Shown here in pieces: positions 41,213 to 50,444 of a stretch of DNA of 64,000 nucleotides (position 1 is the first letter of the stretch; each line of letters opens with the position of its first letter). Location: NCBI RefSeq assembly GCF_024330105.1, contig NZ_JANDHW010000003.1:186001-250000 (forward strand), in the 5' to 3' direction. The DNA comes from Coprobacter tertius (GTDB lineage: Bacteria > Bacteroidota > Bacteroidia > Bacteroidales > Coprobacteraceae). The notes beneath the pieces are model-generated. The model saw only the letters and a program-made list of their open reading frames with translations. It was not told the DNA's origin and ran no database searches. Made by a program: the position numbers and the translations under genes.

Positions 41213-42519
41213 AGCGGACTATTAAATTTAATCTATTTCCTAAAAAGGTAGGGGGTGTATTGGTAGAGTGTCGCCCTATTCGTATGCGTGTTTGCTATGC
41301 CGGGTACCGGGTAGATTTTCGGGTAGGGTATAGTATCGAACCGGAAAAGTGGAACGAAGAAGAAGGCCGCGTTATCTCCAATACAAAAAACCGGTTCCGA
41401 CAAACGGCCGGCGAAATAAATAAAGCTATTACGGCTTGCGAAGAACAAATAGAAGCCATATTTACCCGGTTCGAACTGCTGGAAAAGCGGGTACCGACAC
41501 CGGCCGAACTTAAAACGGCCTTCGATGAAGCGACCGGGAAGAGAACCCCAGCTACCGAAGCGGAAGAAAGCGGCCAGCCATTCTATAAAGCCTATGCCGA
41601 ATTTATGGAAACTATGGGCCGTTTGAACGATTGGACGAAAGCGACTTATACGAAGTTTAATAGCCTGCGTAAGCACTTGGAAGCGTTTAACAAGAACCTT
41701 ACATTTGACGAAATAAACGAAGTTACCCTACAAAAGTTTATTACAAGCCTTCATAAAGCCGACCTTCGTAATACTACCATATCTAAAAACATGTCCTTTC
41801 TTCGGTGGTTCCTGCGCTGGGCGCACCATAAAGGATATAACCCAAGTAACGTACATGAAACATTTAAGCCGAAGTTCAAAGGGGCCGACGGAAACGCGAA
41901 AGAAATTATTTATTTGGAATGGGAAGAATTGTTTAACCTGTATTCCTTCAAATTCCCGCCGTCCCGGTCTTCGCTGGAAGCCGTGCGCGATGTGTTTTGC
42001 TTCTGCTGCTTTACCGGTCTTCGTTATTCTGACGTGGCAAAATTGCGCCGAAGCGACGTAAAGAAGGATTATATAAGCGTGGTTACTCAAAAGACCGTAG
42101 ACGGCCTTATTATCGAACTGAATAAGTATAGTCGGGCCATACTGAAAAAGTACGAAAATATAGGCTTGCCGAACGATAAGGCCCTACCGGTCATAAGTAA
42201 CGTAAAAATGAACGAACACCTTAAAGTAATGGGGGAAATGGCGGGTATCGACGAACCTACAAGGGTCGTATATTTCAAGGGGAATGTTCGGCACGAAGAA
42301 GTATTACCGAAATACGCCCTTCTTACCACCCATTGCGGCCGGCGTACTTTTATCATAAACGCGCTTAGGCTTGGGGTTCCGGCCGAGGTCATTATGAAGT
42401 GGACGGGACACAGCGACTACAAAGCGATGAAGCCCTATATTAAAATTGTCGATAAATTGAAGGTCGCCGAAATGGATAAATTTAACAAGTTCCCGATACC
42501 CCGAAAGAAGGGGAAATAA
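41209..42519 (+). CDS. int: Tyrosine recombinase, phage integrase, 436 aa
   Basis: The layout is an arm-binding N-terminal domain (about 1-110), SAM-like core-binding domain (about 120-215) and catalytic domain. Catalytic residues seen are Arg272 in TGLRYSD, His375 and Arg378 in THCGRRTF, His401 in WTGHSDY and Tyr410 in MKPYIKI; a lysine lies near 295. It should insert the prophage at the tRNA-like site 140 bases downstream. The gene is coupled by a 4-base overlap to the regulator upstream. Confidence 0.95.
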   Translation: MKRTIKFNLFPKKVGGVLVECRPIRMRVCYAGYRVDFRVGYSIEPEKWNEEEGRVISNTKNRFRQTAGEINKAITACEEQIEAIFTRFELLEKRVPTPAELKTAFDEATGKRTPATEAEESGQPFYKAYAEFMETMGRLNDWTKATYTKFNSLRKHLEAFNKNLTFDEINEVTLQKFITSLHKADLRNTTISKNMSFLRWFLRWAHHKGYNPSNVHETFKPKFKGADGNAKEIIYLEWEELFNLYSFKFPPSRSSLEAVRDVFCFCCFTGLRYSDVAKLRRSDVKKDYISVVTQKTVDGLIIELNKYSRAILKKYENIGLPNDKALPVISNVKMNEHLKVMGEMAGIDEPTRVVYFKGNVRHEEVLPKYALLTTHCGRRTFIINALRLGVPAEVIMKWTGHSDYKAMKPYIKIVDKLKVAEMDKFNKFPIPRKKGK

Positions 42520-42660
42520 GCCGAACCCAAAAAGGAACCCAAATACGCCTTAACTAATCGGTAGCGCATGGTTCCTTATGTTACCAACAATAGGGCTAAA
42601 ACGCTGATATTTCGGAAATTTGGCAACGTATGATAGTTCGTTGTTCGTATGTTCTTACAG
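42520..42660. other. Phage-side attachment arm region
   Basis: No gene. The inverted repeat AAGGAACC (42532-42539) and GGTTCCTT (42570-42577) lies between the integrase stop and the tRNA-like core. Such repeats in this place are candidates for integrase arm or excisionase sites. Confidence 0.4.
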
Positions 42661-42674
42661 CCTCTCTCTCCGCA
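42661..42674 (+). other. attR core: 3' end of a tRNA, probably tRNA-Ser
   Basis: CCTCTCTCTCCGCA looks like the 3' end of a tRNA-Ser (acceptor strand TCTCTCC plus discriminator G and CA). There is no tRNA body upstream; phage DNA adjoins it. A strong terminator follows within 15 bases, as after a real tRNA gene. The expected reading is that the phage rebuilt the intact tRNA at attL and left this fragment at attR. Confidence 0.6.
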
Positions 42675-42687
42675 GAACCTACTAGAC

Positions 42688-42723
42688 AAAAACCTACAAA
42701 TCACTGATTTGTAGGTTTTTTTT
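42688..42723 (+). terminator. Strong terminator, probably of the tRNA at the attachment site
   Basis: AAAAACCTACAAATC (42688-42702) and GATTTGTAGGTTTTT (42706-42720) form a perfect 15-base stem with a 3-base loop, followed by more T. It lies directly downstream of the tRNA-like 3' end, so it is the natural chromosome sequence after the tRNA. Confidence 0.85.
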
Positions 42724-42925
42724 ATTGCCTATAAGTCTTGTTTCCAAGACAGTAAAAGGACTTGAAAAGACAGAGTTTCGTTACCAAATCGTTACCTATT
42801 CCCTACCGGACAAAAACGGTAACGATTTGTCCCGAAATGACCGCAGAAAGTCCGAATTTGTCCACTGTCTATCTATCTCATATTTAATAAGTTATTAGTA
42901 TTTTTCAACTTAAAAATGTGAAGTT

Positions 42926-43111
42926 ATGAAGAATACATTCAAAGTCCTTTTCTATTTAAAGAAAGGTTCTGAAAAGAAGAACGGCGAAGTTATGATTATG
43001 GCAAGAATTACCATTGACGGTAAGCTATGCCAGTTTAGTACAAAACAAAGCATCCTGCCCGACAACTGGAATATAGCAGCGGGTAAAGCCAAAGGTAAGG
43101 ATGCACCATAA
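42926..43111 (+). pseudogene. Truncated integrase N-terminal fragment, 61 codons
   Basis: The frame (MKNTFKVLFYLKKGSEKKNG) matches the N-terminal arm-binding domain of Bacteroidetes integrases and aligns well with the start of the integrase at 55060 (shared TFKVLFY, ITI-G, QFS-KQ-I and GKAKGK-like phrases). It stops after GKAKGKDAP, where the family continues for another 350 residues, and adjoins the amylase stop. It is a remnant of an older element that used the same attachment region. The 200 bases before it, after the terminator, contain no other gene. Confidence 0.75.
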
Positions 43112-44557
43112 TCAAGCTTTTTTTATCCATACGGCGATATTGCGAGCGGCAACAGAAAATTCGCCTTTTCCTTCCCCGTCTAAGGCTACATCATCGGGGA
43201 TACTTCCGGTTATTTCGTGCCATACTTCGCCTTTATGTTCTGCTCCTAAATCCATTTGTTTACTGCCAGCTTCGTCATTAGACATTAAAAAGACCAGACC
43301 CGATCCTTTGTGCTCGTCGTCTCCCGTACGGATAAATCCGACTGTCGATGGATGGTCGAAGTAATCGATCTGTTCTCCGTAAGCATATTTACGTCTTGCG
43401 TCCAGTAAAATATCGATAATTTTAGTATGTGGAGATTTTTTCCCTTTAGTTCCGTAATAATCGCCGTAAAATATGCAGGGATAACCATCTTTCATTAACA
43501 GAATCAGTCCGTACGCCAGAGGCTTAAACCAATCTTTTATTTGTGATTCCAGTGAACTGCCTCTTTGGGAGTCGTGGTTGTCAACGAAAGTTACGGCCAA
43601 TACATTATTATGCTCAACTAATGTGTTTTTGAGAATATTTTGTAAGTCATAATCTTTTCCTTCCTGCGAGGCTTGAAACATATTATAATGAAGAGGTACA
43701 TCGAATAGATTTATTTTATGACCTACGGTTTCTACATATTGATCGAGAGTTTCGAGGTCTCCGTTCCAGTATTCACCAACGGCATAAAAATCATCGCCTC
43801 TTTCTTTTCTCATGTTGTCTAGAAATTGTGCGATAAATGTATCTTTCATGTGTTTGATAGCGTCTAATCGCATACCGTCGAGATTCAGTTCATTTGAGAC
43901 CCATTTTCCCCATTGGTTCAGTTCTTTTACGACTTCCGGATGGTCCAGGTCGACATCATTACCCAAAAGAAAATCGTAGTTGCCGTTTTCGCTATCTACG
44001 CCTTCACTCCATGATTTTCCTTCCCCCTGTATTTGGAATATACCGCTTCGCTTTTTTGCGTCGTCAAATCCGGTTCCGGAAAAATGATACCAATGCCATT
44101 TAAAGTCCGAATATTTGTCTTTACGACCGTGAAAACTATAACCCGTCCAGCCCTGTATTTCGAAAGGTTCGCCCAATGCTTTGTTTCTGTCATTAGGATC
44201 GACCTCTACAACCATAAACTTTTCGGTAAAATCGCCGCCGGTTTTGTGGTTAAGAACTACATCCAGATAAACTGAGATATGATATTTATGTAATTCGTCT
44301 ATCATTTCTTTAAGTTCATCTTTTGTTCCGTATTTTGTTCTTACAGTTCCTTTTTGTTCAAATTCGCCCAGATCGTATAAATCATAAGTCGCATAACCCT
44401 CGTCCTGTTGTTCGTCAGCTTTGTAGGCGGGGGGTATCCAAACAGCCGTTACGCCTATATCATGCAGATGCGAAGCATCTTCTTTTAATTGTTTCCACAG
44501 TTTTCCATCGTTTGGCAGATTCCATTCGAAATACTGCATCATTACACCATTTTCCAT
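43112..44557 (-). CDS. Cytoplasmic alpha-amylase, GH13 subfamily 5 type, 481 aa
   Basis: GH13 motifs are clear: DVVLNH (99-104), GMRLDAIKH with nucleophile Asp232, AVGEYW with acid Glu262, and FVDNHDSQ with Asp329. There is no signal peptide, and the start MMQYFEWNLPND is that of AmyA-type intracellular alpha-amylases. It hydrolyses internal alpha-1,4 bonds of maltodextrins or glycogen. The pullulanase beyond the mobile element would remove the branches, so the two form a cytoplasmic alpha-glucan pair that was probably contiguous before the insertion. Confidence 0.93.
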   Translation of the reverse strand: MENGVMMQYFEWNLPNDGKLWKQLKEDASHLHDIGVTAVWIPPAYKADEQQDEGYATYDLYDLGEFEQKGTVRTKYGTKDELKEMIDELHKYHISVYLDVVLNHKTGGDFTEKFMVVEVDPNDRNKALGEPFEIQGWTGYSFHGRKDKYSDFKWHWYHFSGTGFDDAKKRSGIFQIQGEGKSWSEGVDSENGNYDFLLGNDVDLDHPEVVKELNQWGKWVSNELNLDGMRLDAIKHMKDTFIAQFLDNMRKERGDDFYAVGEYWNGDLETLDQYVETVGHKINLFDVPLHYNMFQASQEGKDYDLQNILKNTLVEHNNVLAVTFVDNHDSQRGSSLESQIKDWFKPLAYGLILLMKDGYPCIFYGDYYGTKGKKSPHTKIIDILLDARRKYAYGEQIDYFDHPSTVGFIRTGDDEHKGSGLVFLMSNDEAGSKQMDLGAEHKGEVWHEITGSIPDDVALDGEGKGEFSVAARNIAVWIKKA

Positions 44558-44867
44558 AATTTAAAAGCTTTTAGTCACCTCAATATAACAAGGCAGAGAA
44601 TGATAAAGTTCTCTACCCGAGTACTCCATTTCTTTTACTGTCAGTGTTTTAGATATTTTTTGACAGAAATTTTTCATAATTCTGGAAAACTTCTGTTAGT
44701 ACCTTATACAAAGGACTTTGGGATAATTACCCGTTTTTGAGGTAATGACTTGGCAACGGTACAATCTGCTGCGTTCTACCTTGAATTGCTTTCAAGTAAC
44801 TCGTTTCTGTGTACAAAAATAATAGAATAGTCCGATGCACACAAGGTTCATCAAAGAAAAAGTTCGA
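44558..44867. other. Intergenic region containing the left end of the mobilizable element
   Basis: No gene. A small hairpin AGAGAA/TTCTCT lies near 44595-44615. At 44729-44746 there is ACCCGTTTTTGAGGTAAT, matched at the right end of the element. The rest is AT-rich with no other feature seen. Confidence 0.5.
44729..44746. repeat. Candidate left attachment repeat of the mobilizable element
   Basis: ACCCGTTTTTGAGGTAAT shares 10 identical bases and then GAGGT-AT with the right copy at 55294-55312, differing by one inserted C and one A/T change. It is the only such pair I noticed flanking the element. Confidence 0.4.
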
Positions 44868-47483
44868 CTATTTTTTTAGTTTGTTTAATCGCATTACAAT
44901 CGAAGTTTGACTTCTACCCATTTTGTTTGCAATATATTTGACACTCTTACCTTCATTGTGCAGTTTCAATAAAAATTGGTCTGCACTTCTTGTCCATCTT
45001 TTATTGGCGTTAGGGTGCTTTACATAGCTTTCTTCTGACACCTTTTCGGGGTGCAAGAATTCATCCACAAATACAGACGGGAAACGCTTATCGTATAATA
45101 CAAGCGTTTTTATCTTAGCCCTTGTTATTGCAACATAGAATAATCTTCTTTCTTCTCCGTATGGGAATTGGTCGCTCTTAGTGAGCACATAGTTAAGCAC
45201 AGGGTCGTCACTCACCTGTGATGGGAAACCGTATGTATCTTTATTGCATTGTAAGAGTATTACATAATTCGCTTCAAGACCTTTTGACTTATGTACGGTT
45301 AAAAACTCTATTTTTCGTCCTCCTATCACATAGTAGAATCTATTACCCTCTTTAATTGATTGGTACATAAAAGAGAGGTAGTAATCATCAAAAGAGTAAC
45401 GCCCCAATAGGAATATTGATTTATCCGATGGAATAGAAGCCACAAGTTGCCCTATCGTATTGCAGTAATCTCGTCTATCATAAGCATAGAATTCCAACTC
45501 GGTTCTCATTTCTGAGCTGAACGAATGGATATTCTTTTGTATTTGGGCTTTATTGCGTTGTATAAAGTTCGACGATAAAGAAACCAAAGGCTCTCCAAAC
45601 CTGTATGTAGTTTCAATCTTGTTTATCTCCGTTGCTCCAAAATATTCGGGGAATTGATTGAATAGAGCCATATCACTTCCCGAAAAACGATAAATAGACT
45701 GCCAATCATCACCCACACAATACAACTTTGCAGGAGGATTACCCTCTCGCAATACTTTCAAGAAGTTGTAACGGTCAACAGATATATCTTGAAACTCATC
45801 CACTATGATATAATCATATTCAACAGGGTGTGAAGTACGACATATCTCAGTGGCTTGAAGAATAGCATCGGTAAAATCAATTTGGTTACTATCGCTTAAC
45901 GCATTTATGTAGCGTTCATATACAGGTTGAAATATATTCTTGATGATAAACACACTTCGTTCATCATCTGCATTTTTGGCTTGTTTCAAAACCTCTTTAA
46001 CTGATTTACAACTTGATTTTACCAATGTAACGAAAGTAACAACAAGTCGTATAAACGCCTTTTCCTGCTTGCTGCCTTTGGGTAGTACTAAATCGTATAA
46101 CTCCTCATCGGTCTTTTCTTGAATTGGTACACCTGCTTCAGCTAATAGTTTACGGAGTTTATCCCTAATATCAGAATAATGGAAATCTGCACTTGATGTT
46201 ACTAAAAGTTGTGTGCCAAATTTCTCGTGAGCAGTTTTCTTCCAAGTTATACCATCATTGTATTTCTGATTGGCTTCTTCGTAGGTTATACCCTTATCTT
46301 TTGCGAACCAAGCAGGAACAAGCCCGTGTTCATCAACTCCGAAATGTTCAAGATAGATGCGTTTGGTTACTCCTCCTTGCTTAAAATATATTGAGAAGTC
46401 GGGACGATATTGTGAGTGCATCTCATCTGCTAATTGATGTTCGTATGGTTCTTCATATCTGAATTTCACTCCCAGCGAGGACAAAGCAAAACATATTTTT
46501 TGTTCTTGTTCACTTCTCACATATATGGCTCTGCCGTCCATATCGGGGAACATCGCCTTTAGCTGCACATTCTTTAGTCCTGATAATTGCTCCCGTCTTT
46601 CATTCTTGCGTTGTTCCCAATCAGCTTCATTCGTTTGGTAATCAATAAAGTATTCCACTATACTTTTCTTGAAAGACGATTTATCTAACAATTTGTGATA
46701 TATATCTACAAACAATGAATCTGTATTGTCGCAAATAGATGGTTTTGTACCTGTCGTTTTGCCTATAATATCAATGGCTAACTTATGGAATGTGTAACCT
46801 TTCAATCCATTGGTCGCCATTCTTTCGGTTAGTTCGGCTGCTGCTTTGTTGGTATAACTGATAAGTAAAATTCTTTCAGGTGCTATACCCTTGATTTCGG
46901 TGAGATATTTAACCTTACCGACAATTGAAGAGGTTTTACCACTACCTGCACTGCTGACTACTAAACAATTATCCTCTTCTGAAACAATTGAGCGTCTTTG
47001 TTGCTTGTCTAATGGGTATTTTAGGCAATGGTCGAAAAAGTCCCTGTGCGTGTCAAGTAGAAAGGTTATAACACCATCATTATGTTGTTTTACAAGTTTG
47101 TTGATTCTTCCAAAGTCGTTAATGAATTTGGATATGGTTTCTGATGGAGTGATGTTAAAGGCTTTAAGTTTCTTCAGAAGTGAATATGCCTCTTGGAAAT
47201 GTACCTTATAATGATTGATGAAATCTTTTTCTTGCGTTGCGGAGATTACCCTGCCATAAAAGCCATTATTTAAGTCTGAGGGAATATCTATAAACGCCCC
47301 CTCCTTAAGAGCCGATAATCTCTCTTTTGCTTGCTCATAATTTGATTTCTCGCTATATGCAGATATATGGTTTAGCTTTTCTGCAAGCTCTTTGGATTTG
47401 TTTTTTAGGCGTGTTCGTACCATCGCTATTACAATAACCGAAATAGCAATTATACAAATTACCCAAATGAACAATGGCTGCAT
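44868..47483 (-). CDS. HelD-like UvrD-family helicase with membrane segment and C-terminal HTH, 871 aa
   Basis: Residues 5-22 form a membrane segment (FIWVICIIAISVIVIAMV). Superfamily I motifs follow: Walker A SSAGSGKTS (177-185), VDEFQDIS (561-568), GDDWQSIYRFSGSD (591-604) and TYRFGEPL. Between motifs lies an insertion with YRPDFSIYF and IYLEHFGVDEHGLVP (about 359-390), as in helicase IV (HelD). The last 45 residues are an HTH (KYIANKMGRSQTSIVMRLNK). It is the terminal cargo gene of the mobilizable element, and its start is 14 bases from an exported-protein gene. A defence role is possible but only by context. Confidence 0.8.
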   Translation of the reverse strand: MQPLFIWVICIIAISVIVIAMVRTRLKNKSKELAEKLNHISAYSEKSNYEQAKERLSALKEGAFIDIPSDLNNGFYGRVISATQEKDFINHYKVHFQEAYSLLKKLKAFNITPSETISKFINDFGRINKLVKQHNDGVITFLLDTHRDFFDHCLKYPLDKQQRRSIVSEEDNCLVVSSAGSGKTSSIVGKVKYLTEIKGIAPERILLISYTNKAAAELTERMATNGLKGYTFHKLAIDIIGKTTGTKPSICDNTDSLFVDIYHKLLDKSSFKKSIVEYFIDYQTNEADWEQRKNERREQLSGLKNVQLKAMFPDMDGRAIYVRSEQEQKICFALSSLGVKFRYEEPYEHQLADEMHSQYRPDFSIYFKQGGVTKRIYLEHFGVDEHGLVPAWFAKDKGITYEEANQKYNDGITWKKTAHEKFGTQLLVTSSADFHYSDIRDKLRKLLAEAGVPIQEKTDEELYDLVLPKGSKQEKAFIRLVVTFVTLVKSSCKSVKEVLKQAKNADDERSVFIIKNIFQPVYERYINALSDSNQIDFTDAILQATEICRTSHPVEYDYIIVDEFQDISVDRYNFLKVLREGNPPAKLYCVGDDWQSIYRFSGSDMALFNQFPEYFGATEINKIETTYRFGEPLVSLSSNFIQRNKAQIQKNIHSFSSEMRTELEFYAYDRRDYCNTIGQLVASIPSDKSIFLLGRYSFDDYYLSFMYQSIKEGNRFYYVIGGRKIEFLTVHKSKGLEANYVILLQCNKDTYGFPSQVSDDPVLNYVLTKSDQFPYGEERRLFYVAITRAKIKTLVLYDKRFPSVFVDEFLHPEKVSEESYVKHPNANKRWTRSADQFLLKLHNEGKSVKYIANKMGRSQTSIVMRLNKLKK

Positions 47484-47497
47484 ATTGGAAGTAATAT

Positions 47498-48157
47498 TTA
47501 TCTGAATCTTTCAATCCATCTATAATCATCCCCCTTAGTACTCCACTGAAATTTCCACATATCACCTGTATTATCGTTTATAAGATAGTATTGATACATA
47601 CTTGTCAGTGGCTGAATAGAGAATATACACCTTTCGTTATTTTCTACTAATTCGTATTTATTTATAGGAATACAAAATAGGTTGTCTAAATCTTGTGTAC
47701 TATATTGAACTTGCCATAGTCGTCCATTATATGAGTCCAACAATATAAATGTCCACATGTTGTCAGTGGCAAACATCTGAAATCTATTAGTCCAATTTGA
47801 CGACTTCTCAGGATATGCAAGAGAAAATATGTTGATTGGTGCAGCAAACATGTAATCCTCACCCTTGACACTAAACTGGACTTGCCAATTCTTACCTGTA
47901 TATGTATCAAGCATTATGAATGTCCACATATTCTGTGTTTCATAAAGGCGAAATCGTCCTTCTTTATCTCCTAAAATTTCTCTCGCACTACAAATTTCCC
48001 AAGACTGACCATCATCTTGAATTTGTTGTATTTCGCCTGTCATTGTATTTAAGCGAAGTTGATTATGATAGTTCCGAGTCTTATACATTTTATAGACTTG
48101 AGCATATGATGTAAAAGCTATAACCATTAAAGCGAATAATACGAAAAGCTTTTTCAT
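47498..48157 (-). CDS. Exported protein with four repeats, 219 aa
   Basis: A signal peptide (MKKLFVLFALMVIAFTSYAQ) is followed by four repeats of about 45-50 residues. Repeats two and three are clearest: NMWTFIMLDTYTGKNWQVQF and NMWTFILLDSYNGRLWQVQY. Each ends in a W-x-x-Q phrase, and the fourth has GDMWKFQWSTKG. The pattern resembles short beta-propeller or WD-like blades. It should be periplasmic or secreted. No named family. It may be co-transcribed with the helicase. Confidence 0.7.
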   Translation of the reverse strand: MKKLFVLFALMVIAFTSYAQVYKMYKTRNYHNQLRLNTMTGEIQQIQDDGQSWEICSAREILGDKEGRFRLYETQNMWTFIMLDTYTGKNWQVQFSVKGEDYMFAAPINIFSLAYPEKSSNWTNRFQMFATDNMWTFILLDSYNGRLWQVQYSTQDLDNLFCIPINKYELVENNERCIFSIQPLTSMYQYYLINDNTGDMWKFQWSTKGDDYRWIERFR

Positions 48158-48247
48158 AATTCTGTTATGTTATTATTTGACAATTAACGGATTGTATTTC
48201 TTATTCATGTACCAGATACATTTTGAATAAGTCGCATACATTGGATA

Positions 48248-48826
48248 CTAAATATCCTCTAAATCTTTTTGAATTTTAGTTTCTACATTTTGAGAATCAC
48301 GATAACGAATCATTACCATACCCTCATAAATACCAGAAGTTTTTTCTATCGATAATTCAATGTTTCCTCCTGTTACCTCCCAAGCACTACCCCAAACAAC
48401 AGTTCCTTGATGAACTTCTGCCATTAAAGCTGTATTGGAATCCGAATGGGCAGGGTTCTTCTCTTTTGAAATAGTCGGATTGCCATATTTTCGGGTGTAT
48501 AAATCTTTATAATAGTTATAAGTATTAACAAGCGTATTCCATTCACCACTTGGGTCAAACAACACAGCTACGGCAAATACACTTTTCCCATCATCTGTAG
48601 CTGTTACACCTATAGTTGCATTACGACCTGTAAAGTCTCCCATAAACAATGCAAGATTGTTTTCACTGCCAATAGAAGTGAATCCTTTAGCTTTTAACTT
48701 CTGACAAAATTCAGTCATACTTCCCTCAATGGGAATTCCCTTAAAGGTAAGGTGTTCGGAACTACTTTGAGCATACGATGTCAAAGCAATTAAAACAAAT
48801 GCGAATGATACAATCAACTTCTTCAT
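48248..48826 (-). CDS. Exported protein of unknown function, 192 aa
   Basis: A signal peptide (MKKLIVSFAFVLIALTSYAQ) very like that of the next gene suggests a common origin or shared export. The mature part begins HLTFKGIPIEGSMTEFCQKL, a start common in small exported Bacteroidetes proteins, and is mixed alpha/beta with no catalytic motif visible. It lies 90 bases upstream of the repeat protein. Confidence 0.65.
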   Translation of the reverse strand: MKKLIVSFAFVLIALTSYAQSSSEHLTFKGIPIEGSMTEFCQKLKAKGFTSIGSENNLALFMGDFTGRNATIGVTATDDGKSVFAVAVLFDPSGEWNTLVNTYNYYKDLYTRKYGNPTISKEKNPAHSDSNTALMAEVHQGTVVWGSAWEVTGGNIELSIEKTSGIYEGMVMIRYRDSQNVETKIQKDLEDI

Positions 48827-49092
48827 AATTTGTTGTATTATATTTAATAAACATTTTAGTCCAACCTACGAAAAAGCGTGAACTACAAAGCCACACTCTT
48901 ACTTGAAGGTCGTAGGAAACCATAGATGCAGATGTAACAATAGTAGCCCACGCTATATGCGTGAGAACCACTATGCTATCCTTGCATCTAATTGAAAATT
49001 TCCTACGTTTTCAAGTACAAGATAAGCATAACGCTTCTTCTTAATTCTAATATGTTTTGGAAAGAGTAGCCTCAATCCAATACAAAAGTATG
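48827..49092. other. Intergenic region upstream of the cargo genes
   Basis: No credible gene. On the minus strand TACTTTTG (49090-49083) matches the -7 box, so a promoter for the cargo genes may start near 49075, though its -33 box is unclear and it lies on the terminator. Several short inverted strings (for example GATGCA and TGCATC near 48926 and 48983) suggest a folded leader. Confidence 0.4.
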
Positions 49093-49131
49093 AAAAATCC
49101 GTGATATACCATTCTACTATCACGGATTTTT
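49093..49131. terminator. Terminator after the relaxase gene
   Basis: AAAAATCCGTGATA (49093-49106) and TATCACGGATTTTT (49118-49131) form a perfect 14-base stem with an 11-base loop, with T-runs on both sides. It lies just after the relaxase stop at 49137 and separates mobilisation from cargo genes. Confidence 0.88.
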
Positions 49132-49136
49132 TTGAT

Positions 49137-50444
49137 TTACAGTTTCATACTTCTATTCTGTCTTGGCTTCGGTATTCCGATGGCTTCTCTAAACTCATTC
49201 ATCTTCTTTCTGAACCAGTTCACGTGAGAAACCCCGTCTATCTTGAAATCGAATTTACCGTTTTCATCCTGTTTGATAGAGCAGACGGAGTGTCGGGTAT
49301 CAAAACTTCGGTTAAATTCGGAAGAATAGAGTTCGCCTTTTATCCCGACCTCCTTGAACTCGCACAGTCTTCTGATTATTCCGTCATTGAACTTCAATCG
49401 GTCACGCAGGAAGTTTATTATAGGCATCAGCTTCTCCACATATGGAAAGTAGCGTCTGACAAAATCCGCAAACTCCGACAGCTTGCGGTGCTGTTGCTCG
49501 TAAGCGTTTCTTATCTCCTGTATCTGCTTGGCTTGTTGCCGTTCCCGTTGTCGGGCTTCGTTTTCAAGTTCAAGGATGCGGTCTTGCAAATCCTCGTTCC
49601 TGCGCTCCAACGATTTCATCTTTCCACTTCCGAAAAGAGAGCCCACACTGCTTGCAAGGGCGGTTGCCGTATCGGTGGCTGCGTTTTTGAGCTTGTCGGT
49701 ACGGATTTCCGCTTTCACCTGCTTCAGTTCCTCCTGCGCCTCGGCTTTCTTCTCCTGCAACAGTCTGGTTTCAGTTTCGAGGACTTCATTCTTCTTTTTC
49801 AAGTCCCTATAATACTGCATGGTGGTGGTGTGCCGTGCTTCCGAACCCCGTACCCCACGCTGCAATCCGTATTTCGCCATCACCCTTGCGTAATTGTCGT
49901 GGTAGGCGACCAAGGTCTGGCGGTTGAACAGGTCATCGGCACACAAGCGGACGGAATTTGTTTTCTTGCGGTACTTGCGCTTACCGTCCGTTTGCTCTTT
50001 CTTGGCTTTGCGCCTTTCACCCGTCACGATGGGAACAACGGCTGCGTGGATGTGCGGAGTCTTCTCGTCCATGTGCAGATGTGCGGCAACCACATTGTCT
50101 TTGCCGAATGTGGCTTGCAGCCATTGGATGCTGTCGTTGCACCATTCATCGAGTTCTCCTTTTTCCTGTATGTTCATCATGTCCTCGTGCGTACCCGACA
50201 AAACCACCCGAACGACACGGACTTGGTCGTGTGTGATTCTCCGTCTGATGCCTGCCGTGTTCAGTCTGTGGGCAATCGCTTCATCCCTGCCGTGAACGCC
50301 ATCGGGGTATTCGACAAGCACCCTGTTCAGATGTGTCCTTGTCGGGTCTGCGTTTTTAGGTATTATCTTTCTCTCTATATGGTCGGACTGCGTGGTGTCC
50401 GATGTACCCTTTGCTTTCTTAATGTCCAATGAAAAATATCCCAT
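49137..50444 (-). CDS. MobV-type relaxase (plasmid recombination/mobilisation enzyme), 435 aa
   Basis: The metal-binding motif HLHMDEKTPHIH is at residues 122-133, and an N-terminal THLNRVLVEY (about 37-46) is the motif I region of MobV/Pre relaxases. The second half is a long coiled coil (about 205-330) as usual. It should nick at oriT, probably in the 50.45-50.7 kb gap just upstream, and lead single-stranded transfer through a helper conjugation system. Confidence 0.9.
   Translation of the reverse strand: MGYFSLDIKKAKGTSDTTQSDHIERKIIPKNADPTRTHLNRVLVEYPDGVHGRDEAIAHRLNTAGIRRRITHDQVRVVRVVLSGTHEDMMNIQEKGELDEWCNDSIQWLQATFGKDNVVAAHLHMDEKTPHIHAAVVPIVTGERRKAKKEQTDGKRKYRKKTNSVRLCADDLFNRQTLVAYHDNYARVMAKYGLQRGVRGSEARHTTTMQYYRDLKKKNEVLETETRLLQEKKAEAQEELKQVKAEIRTDKLKNAATDTATALASSVGSLFGSGKMKSLERRNEDLQDRILELENEARQRERQQAKQIQEIRNAYEQQHRKLSEFADFVRRYFPYVEKLMPIINFLRDRLKFNDGIIRRLCEFKEVGIKGELYSSEFNRSFDTRHSVCSIKQDENGKFDFKIDGVSHVNWFRKKMNEFREAIGIPKPRQNRSMKL

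Larger units (their letters stand above)
1..42674. mobile_element. Integrated tailed-phage prophage, right-hand part
   Basis: A contiguous set of phage genes runs from the left edge to the integrase and attR. It includes terminase, portal, scaffold, capsid, tail tube, tape measure, replication, recombination and immunity genes, nearly all on the minus strand. The lambda-like head-tail gene order, long tape measure and tail-tube protein point to a long non-contractile tail; no sheath is visible. The left end, with attL, the rest of the receptor-binding region and any endolysin, lies outside the window. The right boundary is placed at the end of the tRNA-like 3' segment beside the integrase. 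I see no obvious inactivating mutation in the core genes, so the prophage may be functional. Confidence 0.93.

Noticed and set aside
42661-42674. Intact tRNA gene at the attachment site
   Set aside because: Only the 3' end is present; upstream DNA has no D-, anticodon- or T-arm.
49101-50432. 443-codon plus-strand frame opposite the relaxase
   Set aside because: Antisense shadow of the MobV gene, which has clear relaxase motifs; the antisense product has no domain.
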